Shown here in pieces: positions 15,631 through 24,886 of a stretch of 64,000 bases of DNA. The notes below the pieces were generated by a model, which saw only the letters and a list, made by a program, of their open reading frames with translations, had not been told where the DNA came from and searched no databases. The DNA lies in contig NZ_NBXD01000013.1 in the NCBI RefSeq assembly GCF_003399645.1, positions 1 through 64,000 of the forward strand, written 5' to 3'. The DNA comes from Subtercola boreus (GTDB taxonomy: Bacteria; Actinomycetota; Actinomycetes; Actinomycetales; Microbacteriaceae). How positions within the stretch are numbered: position 1 is the stretch's first letter; every line of letters starts with the position of its first letter. Position numbers and translations under genes: made by a program.

Positions 15631-16590
15631 ATGGTTCGACGCTCCACCCTCACGCCCCTGCGGGAGAACCTCCCCCCGACCATGCTCGATCTGCCCGACG
15701 GCCGCCGCCTGGCCTACCACGAGTACGGCGACCCGGCCGGAACGGTCATCCTGAACTGCCACGGCGGTCTGGTGAGCGGCATCGATGTGGAGTATTCCGA
15801 CGAGCCCGCCCGGACGCTGGGGCTGCGCATCATCTCGCCGAACAGGCCCGGCGTCGGTGGCACCTCGCGCCTGCCCGGGCACCAGATGCTCGACTGGGCC
15901 CGCACAGATGTCACCGCTCTGCTGGCATCCCTCGGCGTCGAGCGGTTCTCCGTGCTCGGCTGGTCGGAGGGTGGCCAGTTCGCGCTCGCGGTGGCGCACG
16001 AGTTTGCGACCCGGGTGGATCGCGTGGCGATCGTCGCCGGCGCCCTCCCGCTCGCCGAGCGCGCGGGCGCGGGTGCGGGTGGCCCGGGTGCGGATCCCGT
16101 CGGCGCGGGGGTCGGCGACCGGCTGAGGGAGCTCAATGCGACCGACCGGCGGCTGATCGGGCTCGCCCGACGCGCGCCGGAGTTGGCGCGGATCTATTTC
16201 CGGGGCACGCGGGTACTCGCCCGGCTGTCACCGCCGCTTCTCGCCTGGGTGGCAGCGGGGCAGCTCGGCGAGACCGATTCGGCGCTGCTCCTGAAGTACT
16301 CGAACTGGTTCGCCCGCACGGTGGGGGAATCGGTCGTCGACACGCGCGGCTCCGTTGACGAGTACGTGGCCTTCGGGGCGCCCTGGGGGTTCGCGCCCGA
16401 AGACGTACGCACCCCCGTGGTGCTGTTTCAGGGCGATACCGACCGGGTCATCCCGGCGCACTGGTCGCGCACTCTCGCCGAGCGACTCCCGAACGCCACC
16501 CTGCACGAATACCCCGGCGAGGGTCACTTCATCGCCCTCACCCGCCGCGCCGAAGTGCTCACGCACCTCGCCCCCTCACCCCCCGCCTGA
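15631..16590 (+). CDS. Alpha/beta-fold hydrolase
   Basis: This 319-aa cytosolic protein shows a complete alpha/beta-hydrolase set: LNCHGG oxyanion strand (about residue 40), nucleophile elbow GWSEGGQ (about 112), acid in FQGDTDRVIP and histidine in GEGHFIAL near the C-terminus. PNRPGVGGTS is the usual strand 4 region. ATG 15631 is preceded by GGAGGGGAGG, so the long N-terminal extension starting at 15508 is rejected. Substrate cannot be predicted. It ends convergently with the ABC exporter, with a long hairpin between them. Confidence 0.85.
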   Translation: MVRRSTLTPLRENLPPTMLDLPDGRRLAYHEYGDPAGTVILNCHGGLVSGIDVEYSDEPARTLGLRIISPNRPGVGGTSRLPGHQMLDWARTDVTALLASLGVERFSVLGWSEGGQFALAVAHEFATRVDRVAIVAGALPLAERAGAGAGGPGADPVGAGVGDRLRELNATDRRLIGLARRAPELARIYFRGTRVLARLSPPLLAWVAAGQLGETDSALLLKYSNWFARTVGESVVDTRGSVDEYVAFGAPWGFAPEDVRTPVVLFQGDTDRVIPAHWSRTLAERLPNATLHEYPGEGHFIALTRRAEVLTHLAPSPPA

Positions 16591-16856
16591 CTGCCCTACC
16601 ACCAGACGAACGGGCGCGGTTGCCGCGCACGGACAGGTCGTTCAGGTGCCGCAGGTGCCGCGCGTGCCGCACGTGGCGCGGAGGGCACGGCACGTCTCGC
16701 CCGAGCCCCCGCCCCGTCACCGCCCGCCCGTCCTGTCCGGCCTCACGACTTTGCGCAAAAGCACGCAAACGCGCGGGCTTGGGTGCTTTTGCGCAAAATG
16801 CGCGGGCGCACGCGGGCGCGGGCGGGGGCGCGCAGGGGCGGGCGCGAGCCCGCGGG
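16591..16856. other. Intergenic region with repeat hairpin, no gene
   Basis: This convergent gap between the hydrolase and the ABC exporter has no supportable gene. It holds the shared long hairpin at 16750-16797 and otherwise GC-rich, low-complexity sequence (runs of GCGCGGG and CCGCACGT-type words). Confidence 0.6.
16750..16797. terminator. Bidirectional hairpin, copy 1 of a shared repeat
   Basis: TTTGCGCAAAAGCAC at 16750-16764 pairs perfectly with GTGCTTTTGCGCAAA at 16783-16797. The runs of A and T at the arm ends serve as U-tracts in both directions. It lies between two converging genes. The same arms occur at 35444-35493 in another convergent gap. Confidence 0.7.
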
Positions 16857-19800
16857 TCAGGCCGGGCGCTCGACCGTCTCGAAGGCCTCCCACATGGTGG
16901 CGTAGCGGCCGCCGGCGGCGAGGAGGTCGTCGTGGGTGCCGAGTTCGGCGATCGATCCGTTGTGGAGCACCGCGATGCGGTCGGCGGCGCGTGCGGTCTG
17001 CAGGCGGTGGGCGATGACCACGGTGGTGCGGCCGGCCGAGACACGTTCCATGGCGGCCGTCACGCGGGCCTCGGTGGCCAGGTCGAGGTTCGAGGTCGCC
17101 TCATCGAGCAGCAGGATGGCCGGGTCGACGAGCTGCGCGCGCGCGAGGGCGATCAGCTGGCGCTGCCCTGCCGAGAGCGAGCGTCCGCGCTCACTGAGCA
17201 CGTGCGCATACCCGCCCGGGAGCGACACCACGAGATCGTGCGCGCCGACGGCGCGGGCTGCGGCCTCGACACGATCATCCGTCGCCGAAGGGTCACCGAA
17301 GGCGATGTTGTCGCGCACCGACCCGGTGAAGAGAAAGGCCTCCTGCGGCACGTAGCCGAGCTGCGTGCGGAAGGCGACGAGGTCGAGGCTCCGAACGTCG
17401 AGCCCGTCGACCAACACGGCGCCCGAGTCGACGTCGTAGAAGCGGGCCAGCAGTTTCATGATCGTCGACTTTCCGGCGCCGGTCTCGCCGACGAGGGCGA
17501 TCGTCTCGCGCGGCCGGATGTGCAGGTCGATATGGCGAAGGGCCTCCGCGGGCTTCTTCAGCAGCGCGTCGGGGCTGAGGGCGAGCCGGGCATCCGAGGG
17601 CCCGCGGCGGCGTGCCACGCCGAGCGAGACGGGGTCGGGGGCGACGGGGTAGGCGAAATCGACTCCCACGAGCGACAGGGCTCCGCGAAGCCGCGGCGGC
17701 GTGACTGCGGTGCCCACGGGCGGCTCAGGCGTGAGCGTCTCGAGCTGCATGAGCTCCGAGATGCGCCCGACCGACACCCTCGTCTGCTGCCAGGAGTCGA
17801 ACACCTGCGACAGCTGCTGGATGGGCGAGAAGAACATCGAGATGTACAGGATGAACGCGATCAGCTCACCCGAACTGAGCTGCCCCGACGCGATGAGGCC
17901 GGCGCCGACGCCGAGCACGATCGCGTCAGCCACCCCCGAGAGGAACTGCACGAACGGGAAGTACAGCGCGACCAGCCTCTGAGCGGCGACCCGCGACTCG
18001 AGGAAGGACCGCCCCAGGCCGTGGAAGCGCGTCACCGTCGCAGTCTCGTGCACGAACGCCTGCGACTCACGAACCCCCGACAGGCTCTCCTGGAAGTCGG
18101 CGTTCACCACGGCGATGCGGTCACGCGCCTGGTCGTAGAGCGCCGACGACCTGTTGCGGAACCAGATCGTCGCGATCACCAGCGGCACGACGACGGCCAG
18201 CGTGCAGAGGCCGAGCTCGAGGTTGATGGTCAGCAGTGCCACCCCCACGCCGACGAACGTGACGATCGAGACCAGCGCCGAGAGCAGCCCGTTCTGGATG
18301 AGCGACTCGAACTGGTCGACATCGGTGGTCATGCGCGTCATCACCCGCCCGGCCATTTCGCGCTCGTAGTAGTCGAGTGACAGGCGTTGCAGCTGAGACC
18401 AGATTCGGATGCGCAGCGACAGCATCACGCGCTGGGCGATCCGCCCGGTGACGAAGGTCGACGCGATGCCGTTCAGCAGGTTGGCGAGGGTCACTACGAG
18501 ATAGAGCGCGGAGGCAGCGAAGAGCACCATCGCCGACCCCGCCTGCACACCGCTGTCGATGCCCGTCTTGACCAGCACGGGGCCGAGCAGCCCGGCGGCC
18601 GCGTCGAGCACCACGAGCACCAGCCCGAGCAGCAGGGGCCTTCGAAACTCCGTCAGCAGCCGACCGAGACTGAACTGCGGATCATGCGCGGTCTCGTGCT
18701 CGAGGTCGATGCTCGGGATGTCGCGCACGGGCTCCAGCCCCGCGACAGCCTCGAGCAGCTCGGCGTCTGCCGCAAGCATCCCGTTCCGACCGGATCCGGC
18801 ACCGCCGGCCGGAGCCCCGCCGGAAGTGCGCGCCGCCGCGTCTGCGTCATCCTGCCGGCCCTCGACGAGGGTGCCGTGCGCGGTCAGGTCGGCCAGCACC
18901 TCGATGCGGCCCGAGGCCGCGGCCGCCTGCGTCGCCTCGTCGAGCCCGGAGAGCAGTTCGCGGTAGGTGGCGCTGCGGTCGAGCAGTTCAGCGTGGGTTC
19001 CCGAGTCGCTGACCCGACCGTGTTCGAGCACCACGATGCGGTCGGCGAGGTGCAGCGTCGACTCCCGGTGTGCGATCAGCAGCACCGTGCGCCGCCCGAG
19101 CGCTTCGTCGAGGCCGGCGTGGATGAGCTGCTCGGTACTCGAGTCGATCGCGCTCGTGGCGTCGTCGAGGATGAGGATGCGCGGGTCGTACAGTATGGCT
19201 CGGGCCAGCGCGATGCGCTGCCGCTGACCCCCCGAGAGGCTCAACCCACGCTCACCGACCACGGTGTCGTACCCGCGGGGAAGGCGCTCGATGAAGTCGT
19301 GCGCCTGGGCCACACGCGCGGCACGCTCGATCTCGTCGGCGGTGGCGTCTGGCCGACCGTAGGCGATGTTCGCGCGGATCGAGGAGCTGAACAGAAAGCT
19401 CTCTTCGAACACGACGCCGACCTCGCGGCGGAGCGAGGCCAGAGTGAGCTGCCGGGCATCCACCCCGTCGACCCGCACCGACCCTGCGGTCGGGTCGTAG
19501 AAGCGCGACACCAGGGCCGCGACCGTCGACTTTCCGCTGCCGCTCGGCCCCACGATCGCGACACGCTCGCCGGCCCGCACGTGCAGCTCGAACCCGTCGA
19601 GCACCCGAGAACCGCCGTCGCCGTAGCCGAACCGCACTCCCTCGAAGTCGATCGCCCCGCCGCCCGACGGCAGGGGCACGGCGGCCTGGGCATCCTCGAT
19701 CGTCGGGGTGGTGTCGAGCAGCTGGAAGATGCGCTCGATGCCCACCCGGGCCTGCTGCCCCACGGTCAGGATGCCGGCCAGCTGCCGAGCGGGCGCCATC

Positions 19801-20678
19801 AGCTGCGAGACATACGCCGAGAACGCCAGGAACGTACCGATCGTCAGCTGGTTGTTCAGTGCCAGCCACCCGCCGAAGGCCAGCACGGCGACCTGGCCGA
19901 GGGTGGGCACCGCCTCGAGCAGCGGTTGGAAACGGGACTGGATGCGCACCGCCCGCATCTGGGAGGAGTAGAGCGCGGTCGACACCCCGACCATGCGGTC
20001 GATCTCGTGCTTCTCGCGCCCGAACGCCTTCACCACGCGCACACCGGTGACGTCTTCGTCGACCATCTGGGCGACCTCGCCCTCGCGCTGCTGGGCATCC
20101 CAGGTCGCCGGCAGCACCCGGGCGCGCATGCGGTACGAGATGAGCACCAGCAGTGGCGTGACCACGAGTGCGACGAGCGCGAGCAGCGGTGACAGCACGA
20201 ACATCACGACGAGCGACAACACCATGAGGATGACGTTGCCGCTCATGATCGGCAGCATCATCAGCAGACCCTGCACCAGCGTCGCATCGGAGTTCGCCCG
20301 CGACACCAGCTGGCCCGTCGACATGCGGCCGAGGCTGGTAAAGTCCATCGTCTGCAGGTGGTCGTGCATCCCATTGCGGAGATCGGTCTGCACCTCGAGG
20401 GCGACCTGCCCGCCGTGGTAGCGCCGAACGTAGGTGAACGCGAACGTCACGGCCGCCAGCGCGATGAGCAGCCCGAGCCAGGGCAGCAGGGGAGCATCCG
20501 GCACCAGGATGACGTTGTCGACGATCTGCCGGGCGACCAGCGGCACCACTACCTGGCAGGCGCTGCCGAGAAGTGCCGCGCCGAGCGAGAGGTACAGGCT
20601 GCGGCGATGGCGGAGCATGTAGGCCGAGAGTCGGCGGATCCACCCGGGCTGGTGGGGGGAATCACTGACTTTCGGCAC
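16857..20678 (-). CDS. Fused ABC exporter with two membrane and two ATPase domains
   Basis: This 1273-aa protein has the order TMD-NBD-TMD-NBD in one chain. The first half has six membrane helices (about residues 20-310), Walker A GPSGSGKST, signature LSGGQRQR and Walker B ILILDDATSAID. The second half has helices at about 690-960, Walker A GETGAGKST, signature LSAGQRQL and ILLLDEATSNLD. In half 1 the Walker B region reads DDATS where DEATS is usual, so its catalytic glutamate is Asp; NBD2 is canonical. That asymmetry is typical of heterodimeric type IV exporters. A linker of about 100 residues joins the halves. It probably exports a drug, lipid or peptide. Confidence 0.9.
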   Translation of the reverse strand: MPKVSDSPHQPGWIRRLSAYMLRHRRSLYLSLGAALLGSACQVVVPLVARQIVDNVILVPDAPLLPWLGLLIALAAVTFAFTYVRRYHGGQVALEVQTDLRNGMHDHLQTMDFTSLGRMSTGQLVSRANSDATLVQGLLMMLPIMSGNVILMVLSLVVMFVLSPLLALVALVVTPLLVLISYRMRARVLPATWDAQQREGEVAQMVDEDVTGVRVVKAFGREKHEIDRMVGVSTALYSSQMRAVRIQSRFQPLLEAVPTLGQVAVLAFGGWLALNNQLTIGTFLAFSAYVSQLMAPARQLAGILTVGQQARVGIERIFQLLDTTPTIEDAQAAVPLPSGGGAIDFEGVRFGYGDGGSRVLDGFELHVRAGERVAIVGPSGSGKSTVAALVSRFYDPTAGSVRVDGVDARQLTLASLRREVGVVFEESFLFSSSIRANIAYGRPDATADEIERAARVAQAHDFIERLPRGYDTVVGERGLSLSGGQRQRIALARAILYDPRILILDDATSAIDSSTEQLIHAGLDEALGRRTVLLIAHRESTLHLADRIVVLEHGRVSDSGTHAELLDRSATYRELLSGLDEATQAAAASGRIEVLADLTAHGTLVEGRQDDADAAARTSGGAPAGGAGSGRNGMLAADAELLEAVAGLEPVRDIPSIDLEHETAHDPQFSLGRLLTEFRRPLLLGLVLVVLDAAAGLLGPVLVKTGIDSGVQAGSAMVLFAASALYLVVTLANLLNGIASTFVTGRIAQRVMLSLRIRIWSQLQRLSLDYYEREMAGRVMTRMTTDVDQFESLIQNGLLSALVSIVTFVGVGVALLTINLELGLCTLAVVVPLVIATIWFRNRSSALYDQARDRIAVVNADFQESLSGVRESQAFVHETATVTRFHGLGRSFLESRVAAQRLVALYFPFVQFLSGVADAIVLGVGAGLIASGQLSSGELIAFILYISMFFSPIQQLSQVFDSWQQTRVSVGRISELMQLETLTPEPPVGTAVTPPRLRGALSLVGVDFAYPVAPDPVSLGVARRRGPSDARLALSPDALLKKPAEALRHIDLHIRPRETIALVGETGAGKSTIMKLLARFYDVDSGAVLVDGLDVRSLDLVAFRTQLGYVPQEAFLFTGSVRDNIAFGDPSATDDRVEAAARAVGAHDLVVSLPGGYAHVLSERGRSLSAGQRQLIALARAQLVDPAILLLDEATSNLDLATEARVTAAMERVSAGRTTVVIAHRLQTARAADRIAVLHNGSIAELGTHDDLLAAGGRYATMWEAFETVERPA

Positions 20679-20698
20679 TGATCGAGTCTACGTTCACC

Positions 20699-20728
20699 CA
20701 CCGACCCCGGGGCCCCTCGGGGTCGGTG
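20699..20728. promoter_or_regulatory. Perfect inverted repeat between divergent genes
   Basis: CACCGACCCCG at 20699-20709 pairs with CGGGGTCGGTG at 20718-20728 around an 8-base loop. It sits between the start of the ABC exporter and the divergent aldolase-like gene. It has no T-tract, so an operator or an mRNA hairpin is more likely than a terminator. Confidence 0.4.
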
Positions 20729-20815
20729 ACTGAGGGGGAGTGCGCCGGGCGGGGCGATGTGCCTAGGCTGTCAGGCACAGCGCGCCCCGGGTCGCGCCAG
20801 ACAAGGGAGGCGCAC

Positions 20816-21736
20816 ATGGCTGAGCTCGAATCCGGCAGGCTGCTGTTCATTCTCGCGGCCGACCACCGGGACAGCCTCGAACGCGACCTCTACCGGCTGA
20901 CTGCTCCGCCGACGCCCGACCAGGCCGCGCGCATCGTCGCCGACAAGCTGCTGATCTATCGGGCGGTTCTGGATGCCGCAGCCGAGCTGCCCGCCGAGGT
21001 TCAGCCGGGCATCCTCATCGACGAGCAGTACGGGGCATCTGCGGCCGAGCTCGCCGCGTCGTCGGGCGGTGCCGTCGACCTCACGATGCCGCTGGAGGCC
21101 AGCGGGCATCCGTTCTTCGAGTTCGCCTACGGCGACGCGTGGAAGGCGCACGCCGAATTCTTCGCCACCGACCACAGCAAGGTGCTCGTGCGTGACAACC
21201 CGGGGTTCGCCGTGCACGACCGAGAGAAGCAGGCGGCAACCCTCGCCGAGGTCTCGGCGTGGGCGCGGGAGGTCGGGCGTCCGCTCATTCTCGAGCTGCT
21301 GGTGCCGGCGACGGATGCCGACAAGGCGGCCACCGGCGGTGACACCGACCGGTACGACAGCGAGAGAAGGCCGGGTCTCACCGTCGAGGTGATGGAGTAC
21401 CTGCAGGACGCAGGCGTGAGCCCGTCGTTCTGGAAGATCGAGGGACTCGAGACGACCTCGGCCGCGGAGTCCGTGGCGCGAACGGCTGTGCGCGGCGGGC
21501 GGGATGCCCGGTGCATCGTGCTCGGACGGCACGCCCCGACCCAGAGACTCGACCGCTGGCTCGACATCGCCGCGCCCGTGGACGGGTTCGCGGGGTTCGC
21601 CATCGGGCGCAGCATCTGGTGGGATGCGCTGCTCGACCACCTCGACGGCCGGGCCACGGAGGGCGAAGCGCGGGCTCGCATCCGCGATGCGTACCTCGGT
21701 TTCGCCAAGGACTACCTGAAAGCGTCGGAGCGCTAG
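20816..21736 (+). CDS. DUF2090 aldolase-like protein (IolC C-terminal domain type)
   Basis: This 306-aa protein looks like the DUF2090 domain found at the C-terminus of some 5-dehydro-2-deoxygluconokinase (IolC) proteins, a TIM-barrel related to class I aldolases. Visible blocks are LFILAADHRDSLERDLY, GILIDEQYGA, LILELLVPAT, SFWKIEGLE, CIVLGRHAP and GFAGFAIGRSIWWDAL, in aldolase-like order with KIEG carrying a likely Schiff-base lysine. The kinase domain is absent here, and no inositol genes are nearby. ATG 20816 is chosen for the GGGAGG just upstream. It probably acts on a sugar phosphate. Confidence 0.75.
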   Translation: MAELESGRLLFILAADHRDSLERDLYRLTAPPTPDQAARIVADKLLIYRAVLDAAAELPAEVQPGILIDEQYGASAAELAASSGGAVDLTMPLEASGHPFFEFAYGDAWKAHAEFFATDHSKVLVRDNPGFAVHDREKQAATLAEVSAWAREVGRPLILELLVPATDADKAATGGDTDRYDSERRPGLTVEVMEYLQDAGVSPSFWKIEGLETTSAAESVARTAVRGGRDARCIVLGRHAPTQRLDRWLDIAAPVDGFAGFAIGRSIWWDALLDHLDGRATEGEARARIRDAYLGFAKDYLKASER

Positions 21737-21751
21737 CCAGGGGTCGCCGCG

Positions 21752-21772
21752 TCCGACATTTCACACGTCGGA
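21752..21772. promoter_or_regulatory. Short inverted repeat before the flavin monooxygenase
   Basis: TCCGAC at 21752-21757 pairs with GTCGGA at 21767-21772. It may be a weak terminator of the gene on the left or an operator for the gene on the right. Confidence 0.3.
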
Positions 21773-21820
21773 AACACGTTCGTTCGCGCCGGGGAGGGTG
21801 TGGGGTGAAAACCTGTAGCC

Positions 21821-23206
21821 ATGAAGCAACTCCTCCTCGGTATCTTCCAGTTCATCGGCCCGAACGGCACTGTGGGCTCGGCCTGGCAGCACCCCGACGA
21901 CACGTCGACCGACTTTCTGAAGATCAGCCACTGGACGAAGCTCGCGACGAAGTTCGAAGACGCCGGGCTCGATTTTCTCTTCCTGGCCGACAGCTACGGT
22001 TTTCCTGCCCTCGATGGCGAACTCATCGAGGCCTCGGTGCGGGAGGGGCGCGGCATTCCGCAGGGCGACCCCATGCCCATCGTCACCGCGATGGCGGCGG
22101 TCACCGAGAAACTCGGCTTCATTCTGACGACGTCGACCACTGTCGAGCCGCCGGCTGCGAACGCTCGCCGCTTCGCCACCCTCGACCACTTCACAGACGG
22201 CCGCATCGGGTGGAACATCGTCACCGGCTCCTCGGGCGCCACCGCGGCCGCCCTGATGGGCAAGGATCTCATCTCGCACGATCTCCGCTACGACATGGCC
22301 GACGACTATGTCGATGTGAGCCTCAAGCTGTGGGAGGGCTCGTGGGCCGATGACGCGCTGGTTCTCGACAGGCAGAGCGGTGTGTACGCAGACCCTGCGG
22401 GGGTGCGGATGATCGATCATGACGGCCCGTATTTTCGGGCCCATGGCATCCTGACCCTGCCGCCTTCGCCGCAGCGCACCCCCGTGCTGGTGCAGGCCGG
22501 GGCGTCGGGCCGCGGGCGGGAGTTCGCGGGCCGCAACGCCGAGGCGGTCTTTCTCGCGGGCGGGGAGCCGGCCACGGTCGCGGCCAACGCGGCCGGTGTG
22601 CGGGCCAGTGCCGTCGCGGCCGGGCGCGCGGCCGATTCAGTGAAACTGCTGGTCGGAGCCTTGTTCATCACCGCTGCCACGCATGACGAGGCGGTGGCGA
22701 AGCACACCGAGATGCTCGCCATGTCGACAAATGAGGGTGCCGCCGCCATCTATGCGGGCAACACCGGCATCGACCTACTGGCGCTCGACCCCGACAAGCC
22801 CCTTGCTCAGACGAAGACCGAGATGGGGCAGTCGAACCTCGAGCGCTACCTCGGCACAGACGGCCGGCCGGCACCGCTGGTGCGCGACATCCTCGAGAAC
22901 TTCCGTCGCACGGGTATCAACGGGAGTGTGTTCATCGGTACACCGGTGGAGGTCGTCGACCAGCTCGAGGAGTTCGTGGCCGCGACAGACGTCGATGGCT
23001 TCCTGATCCAACCGCACATGACCCCGGCAACCTACAACGATCTCATCGAGCTGGTGCTGCCGGAGCTGCGCCGACGCGGCCTCATGGGTGACGCTCCGGC
23101 GGGCTCGACGCTCCGCGAGCACCTCTTCGGCGAGGGCAACAACCGCCTCCCCGCCTCCCACCGGGGGCACGCGTTCGCCCATCCCGGCGCGGTGCTCCGC
23201 TCCTAG
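21821..23206 (+). CDS. LLM-class flavin-dependent monooxygenase, NtaA/SnaA/DszA type
   Basis: The protein has 461 aa, the usual length of the NtaA/SnaA/SoxA(DszA) group. It has the typical blocks LATKFEDAGLDFLFLADSYG, TTSTTVEPPAANARRFATLDHFTDGRIGWNIVTG, PYFRAHG, PVLVQAGASGRGREFAGRNAEAVFLAG and GTPVEVVDQLEEFV. These enzymes use FMNH2 supplied by a separate reductase to oxidise aromatic, sulfur or nitrogen compounds. No flavin reductase gene lies in the window. It stands alone between other genes, so the substrate is unknown. Confidence 0.9.
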   Translation: MKQLLLGIFQFIGPNGTVGSAWQHPDDTSTDFLKISHWTKLATKFEDAGLDFLFLADSYGFPALDGELIEASVREGRGIPQGDPMPIVTAMAAVTEKLGFILTTSTTVEPPAANARRFATLDHFTDGRIGWNIVTGSSGATAAALMGKDLISHDLRYDMADDYVDVSLKLWEGSWADDALVLDRQSGVYADPAGVRMIDHDGPYFRAHGILTLPPSPQRTPVLVQAGASGRGREFAGRNAEAVFLAGGEPATVAANAAGVRASAVAAGRAADSVKLLVGALFITAATHDEAVAKHTEMLAMSTNEGAAAIYAGNTGIDLLALDPDKPLAQTKTEMGQSNLERYLGTDGRPAPLVRDILENFRRTGINGSVFIGTPVEVVDQLEEFVAATDVDGFLIQPHMTPATYNDLIELVLPELRRRGLMGDAPAGSTLREHLFGEGNNRLPASHRGHAFAHPGAVLRS

Positions 23207-23265
23207 GGGTGGTTCCGTGAGGTTCGTTTCGGGCGGGACGGTTCGCGAGGGTGAGTTCGGGAGGG

Positions 23266-23721
23266 TCAGTTCGGGAGGGCCAGGGCCCGGGCGCGCTCGC
23301 GGCGGATGCGCCTGGCCTTGCCCGCCGTGAGCACGAGGGCGAGAAGCACCCCGAGGGTGGCGCCGGTGGTGTTCGAGACCACGTCGCGGAGGTCGCTGAC
23401 GCGACCGGGGAGATACAACTGCGCCACTTCGATCGACACGGTCATCACGAACCCGATGACGATGGCGAGCCACCACTGGCGCCGCCCGAGCAACAGCAGC
23501 AGAAAGAGCCCGATCGGCAGGAACATCGCCACGTTGGCGCCGAACTCGACGCGGTCGTACGTGATCCAGTCGGTCGAGGCGTGGCGGCCGAGCACCCGCA
23601 GGGCCCGGTAGAGCACGCCCTGCGCCTGGGTGTCGAGCGGCTGCGGCCCGAGTGTGACCCAGGCGACCACCCCGAGGTACACCACCGTGAAGGCGGTGAG
23701 CGCGGGGTGTCGTCGGAACAT
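23266..23721 (-). CDS. VanZ-like family membrane protein
   Basis: This 151-aa protein has four to five membrane helices. FTVVYLGVVAWVTLGPQP, then RVEFGANVAMFLPIGLFLLLLLG, VTVSIEVAQLYLPGRVSDLRDVVSNTTGATLG is the typical VanZ pattern, with the conserved N-x-x-F-P-G/I, E-x-x-Q and D-x-x-D/N-x-x-G motifs largely present. VanZ itself raises teicoplanin resistance, but most relatives have no proven role. ATG 23721 replaces a longer frame that would give a Cys/Arg-rich N-terminus. Confidence 0.85.
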   Translation of the reverse strand: MFRRHPALTAFTVVYLGVVAWVTLGPQPLDTQAQGVLYRALRVLGRHASTDWITYDRVEFGANVAMFLPIGLFLLLLLGRRQWWLAIVIGFVMTVSIEVAQLYLPGRVSDLRDVVSNTTGATLGVLLALVLTAGKARRIRRERARALALPN

Positions 23722-23780
23722 GTCAACACTCTGCCCGACAAGCCTCTGTGAACCTTGGACGTTCGCTGTGAAGCGCCGAG

Positions 23781-23828
23781 CCGGGCACCCGCCGCACCGG
23801 GTACCCGCCGCACCGGGTACCCGTCCCA
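23781..23828. repeat. 16-bp tandem repeat, three units
   Basis: Three units of the form CCGGGYACCCGCCGCA lie at 23781-23796, 23797-23812 and 23813-23828, the last with changes. They occupy the gap between the thioredoxin-like gene and the VanZ-like gene and do not belong to either. Confidence 0.8.
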
Positions 23829-23847
23829 TCTGGTCGGCGCCGCGTCC

Positions 23848-24768
23848 CTACGGCGTCGGAGCGGGCGTCGGTGTCGGCGTCGCGGTGCTCTGCGGCACCG
23901 CCGCCTGGTAGGTGCTGGTCACGAACGCCTCGAACGCCGTCGCATCGCTGTTCGAACCGGTGTAGACCTTCCCGTCGACCACCACGGTGGGTGATGTCGT
24001 CAACGAGCTCACGTCGGAGTTCGGCAGTGCCGCCTTCGCGCGGTTCGTGGCATCCACCACCCAGTTGTCGAACTCACCCGACGTGATGCACGTCGAGACC
24101 CCGGCGTCTGTCACGCCCGCCTTCGTCACCAGGGCGACGAGCTCATCGGTGCTGAGGCCGGCCCCGGCGATGGTGGCCTGGTCGGCGATGAGGGCGTTGT
24201 GCACCGCGAGAACACTCGACGGCACGGCGTTCGCCACGCAGGCGATGGCATTCGCGGTGCGCATGGACTGGCTGTTCGAATCCGTGCTCGCGAGCGCCAC
24301 GGGGTGCAGCTCGAGCGTCGCATACCCCTGGGTGACCCAGCCCTGCACGGTGCTGCCGTTCGTCGTCTCGAACTGGGCGGCATCCGCACTCGAGTAGTCG
24401 ACGTAGAGGTCGACGATGAGCACGCCGTTGGAGGGGGCGAAGCTCGAGGCCGCCGGGGTGTCGCCGACCTGCAGCGCCGCTGTCGTCGACGGCGTCACGG
24501 TGGTGCCGTCACCCGTGAACAGCACACCGTCGCTCGCCATGTTGGCGGGGCCGATGAGCGAGGCGCGCACGGTGTTGGCAATCACCAGGCCTGCCACGGC
24601 AAGCAGCGCGACACCGATCGTGATGAGGCTGGTGCGCCGGATGATGCGGTTGCGCCTCTGTCGCCGTCGTTCCTCTTCGCGCTGGAGCCTCGCGAACTCG
24701 CGCTGCAGCGCCTGGCGCTCCTTCTTGGGAAGGCCCCTGAGCTCGAGGTCGTAACTGTTCGCTGGCAC
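23848..24768 (-). CDS. Membrane-anchored DsbA-like thioredoxin-fold protein without CxxC
   Basis: The 306-aa protein has a highly charged N-terminal segment (KKERQALQREFARLQREEERRRQRR), one membrane helix (SLITIGVALLAVAGLVIANTV) and an extracellular domain. The extracellular part follows DsbA/thioredoxin_4 order: VDLYVDYSSADAAQF, HPVALASTD, NAIACVANAVP, VVDATNRAKAA, TTSPTVVVDGKVYTG. Where active members have DFxCPxC, this one has DYSSADAAQF, so both redox cysteines are missing. Two other cysteines, in AIACVAN and STCITSG, could form a disulfide. It ends in a Pro/Thr tail. GTG 24768 has GAGGAGGAG before it. It may be a binding or chaperone-like relative rather than an oxidoreductase. Confidence 0.8.
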   Translation of the reverse strand: MPANSYDLELRGLPKKERQALQREFARLQREEERRRQRRNRIIRRTSLITIGVALLAVAGLVIANTVRASLIGPANMASDGVLFTGDGTTVTPSTTAALQVGDTPAASSFAPSNGVLIVDLYVDYSSADAAQFETTNGSTVQGWVTQGYATLELHPVALASTDSNSQSMRTANAIACVANAVPSSVLAVHNALIADQATIAGAGLSTDELVALVTKAGVTDAGVSTCITSGEFDNWVVDATNRAKAALPNSDVSSLTTSPTVVVDGKVYTGSNSDATAFEAFVTSTYQAAVPQSTATPTPTPAPTP

Positions 24769-24886
24769 GCGTGCTCCTCCTCTGGACGACCCGCCTCATC
24801 CGGTCGACCCGACCCATCCGGTCGACCCGAGAGTAGGGACGAACCCTATGAATCGGCTTTCGACGCGCTGACAACTCTGCGAAAGC

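Noticed and set aside
20982-21736. IolC kinase gene
   Set aside because: Only the DUF2090-type domain is present; no pfkB kinase motifs occur before it.
23216-23265. Direct repeats after the flavin monooxygenase as a CRISPR-like or operator array
   Set aside because: The copies of AGTTCGGGAGGG are short, adjacent and imperfect with no spacers; they look like low-complexity GC-rich filler.
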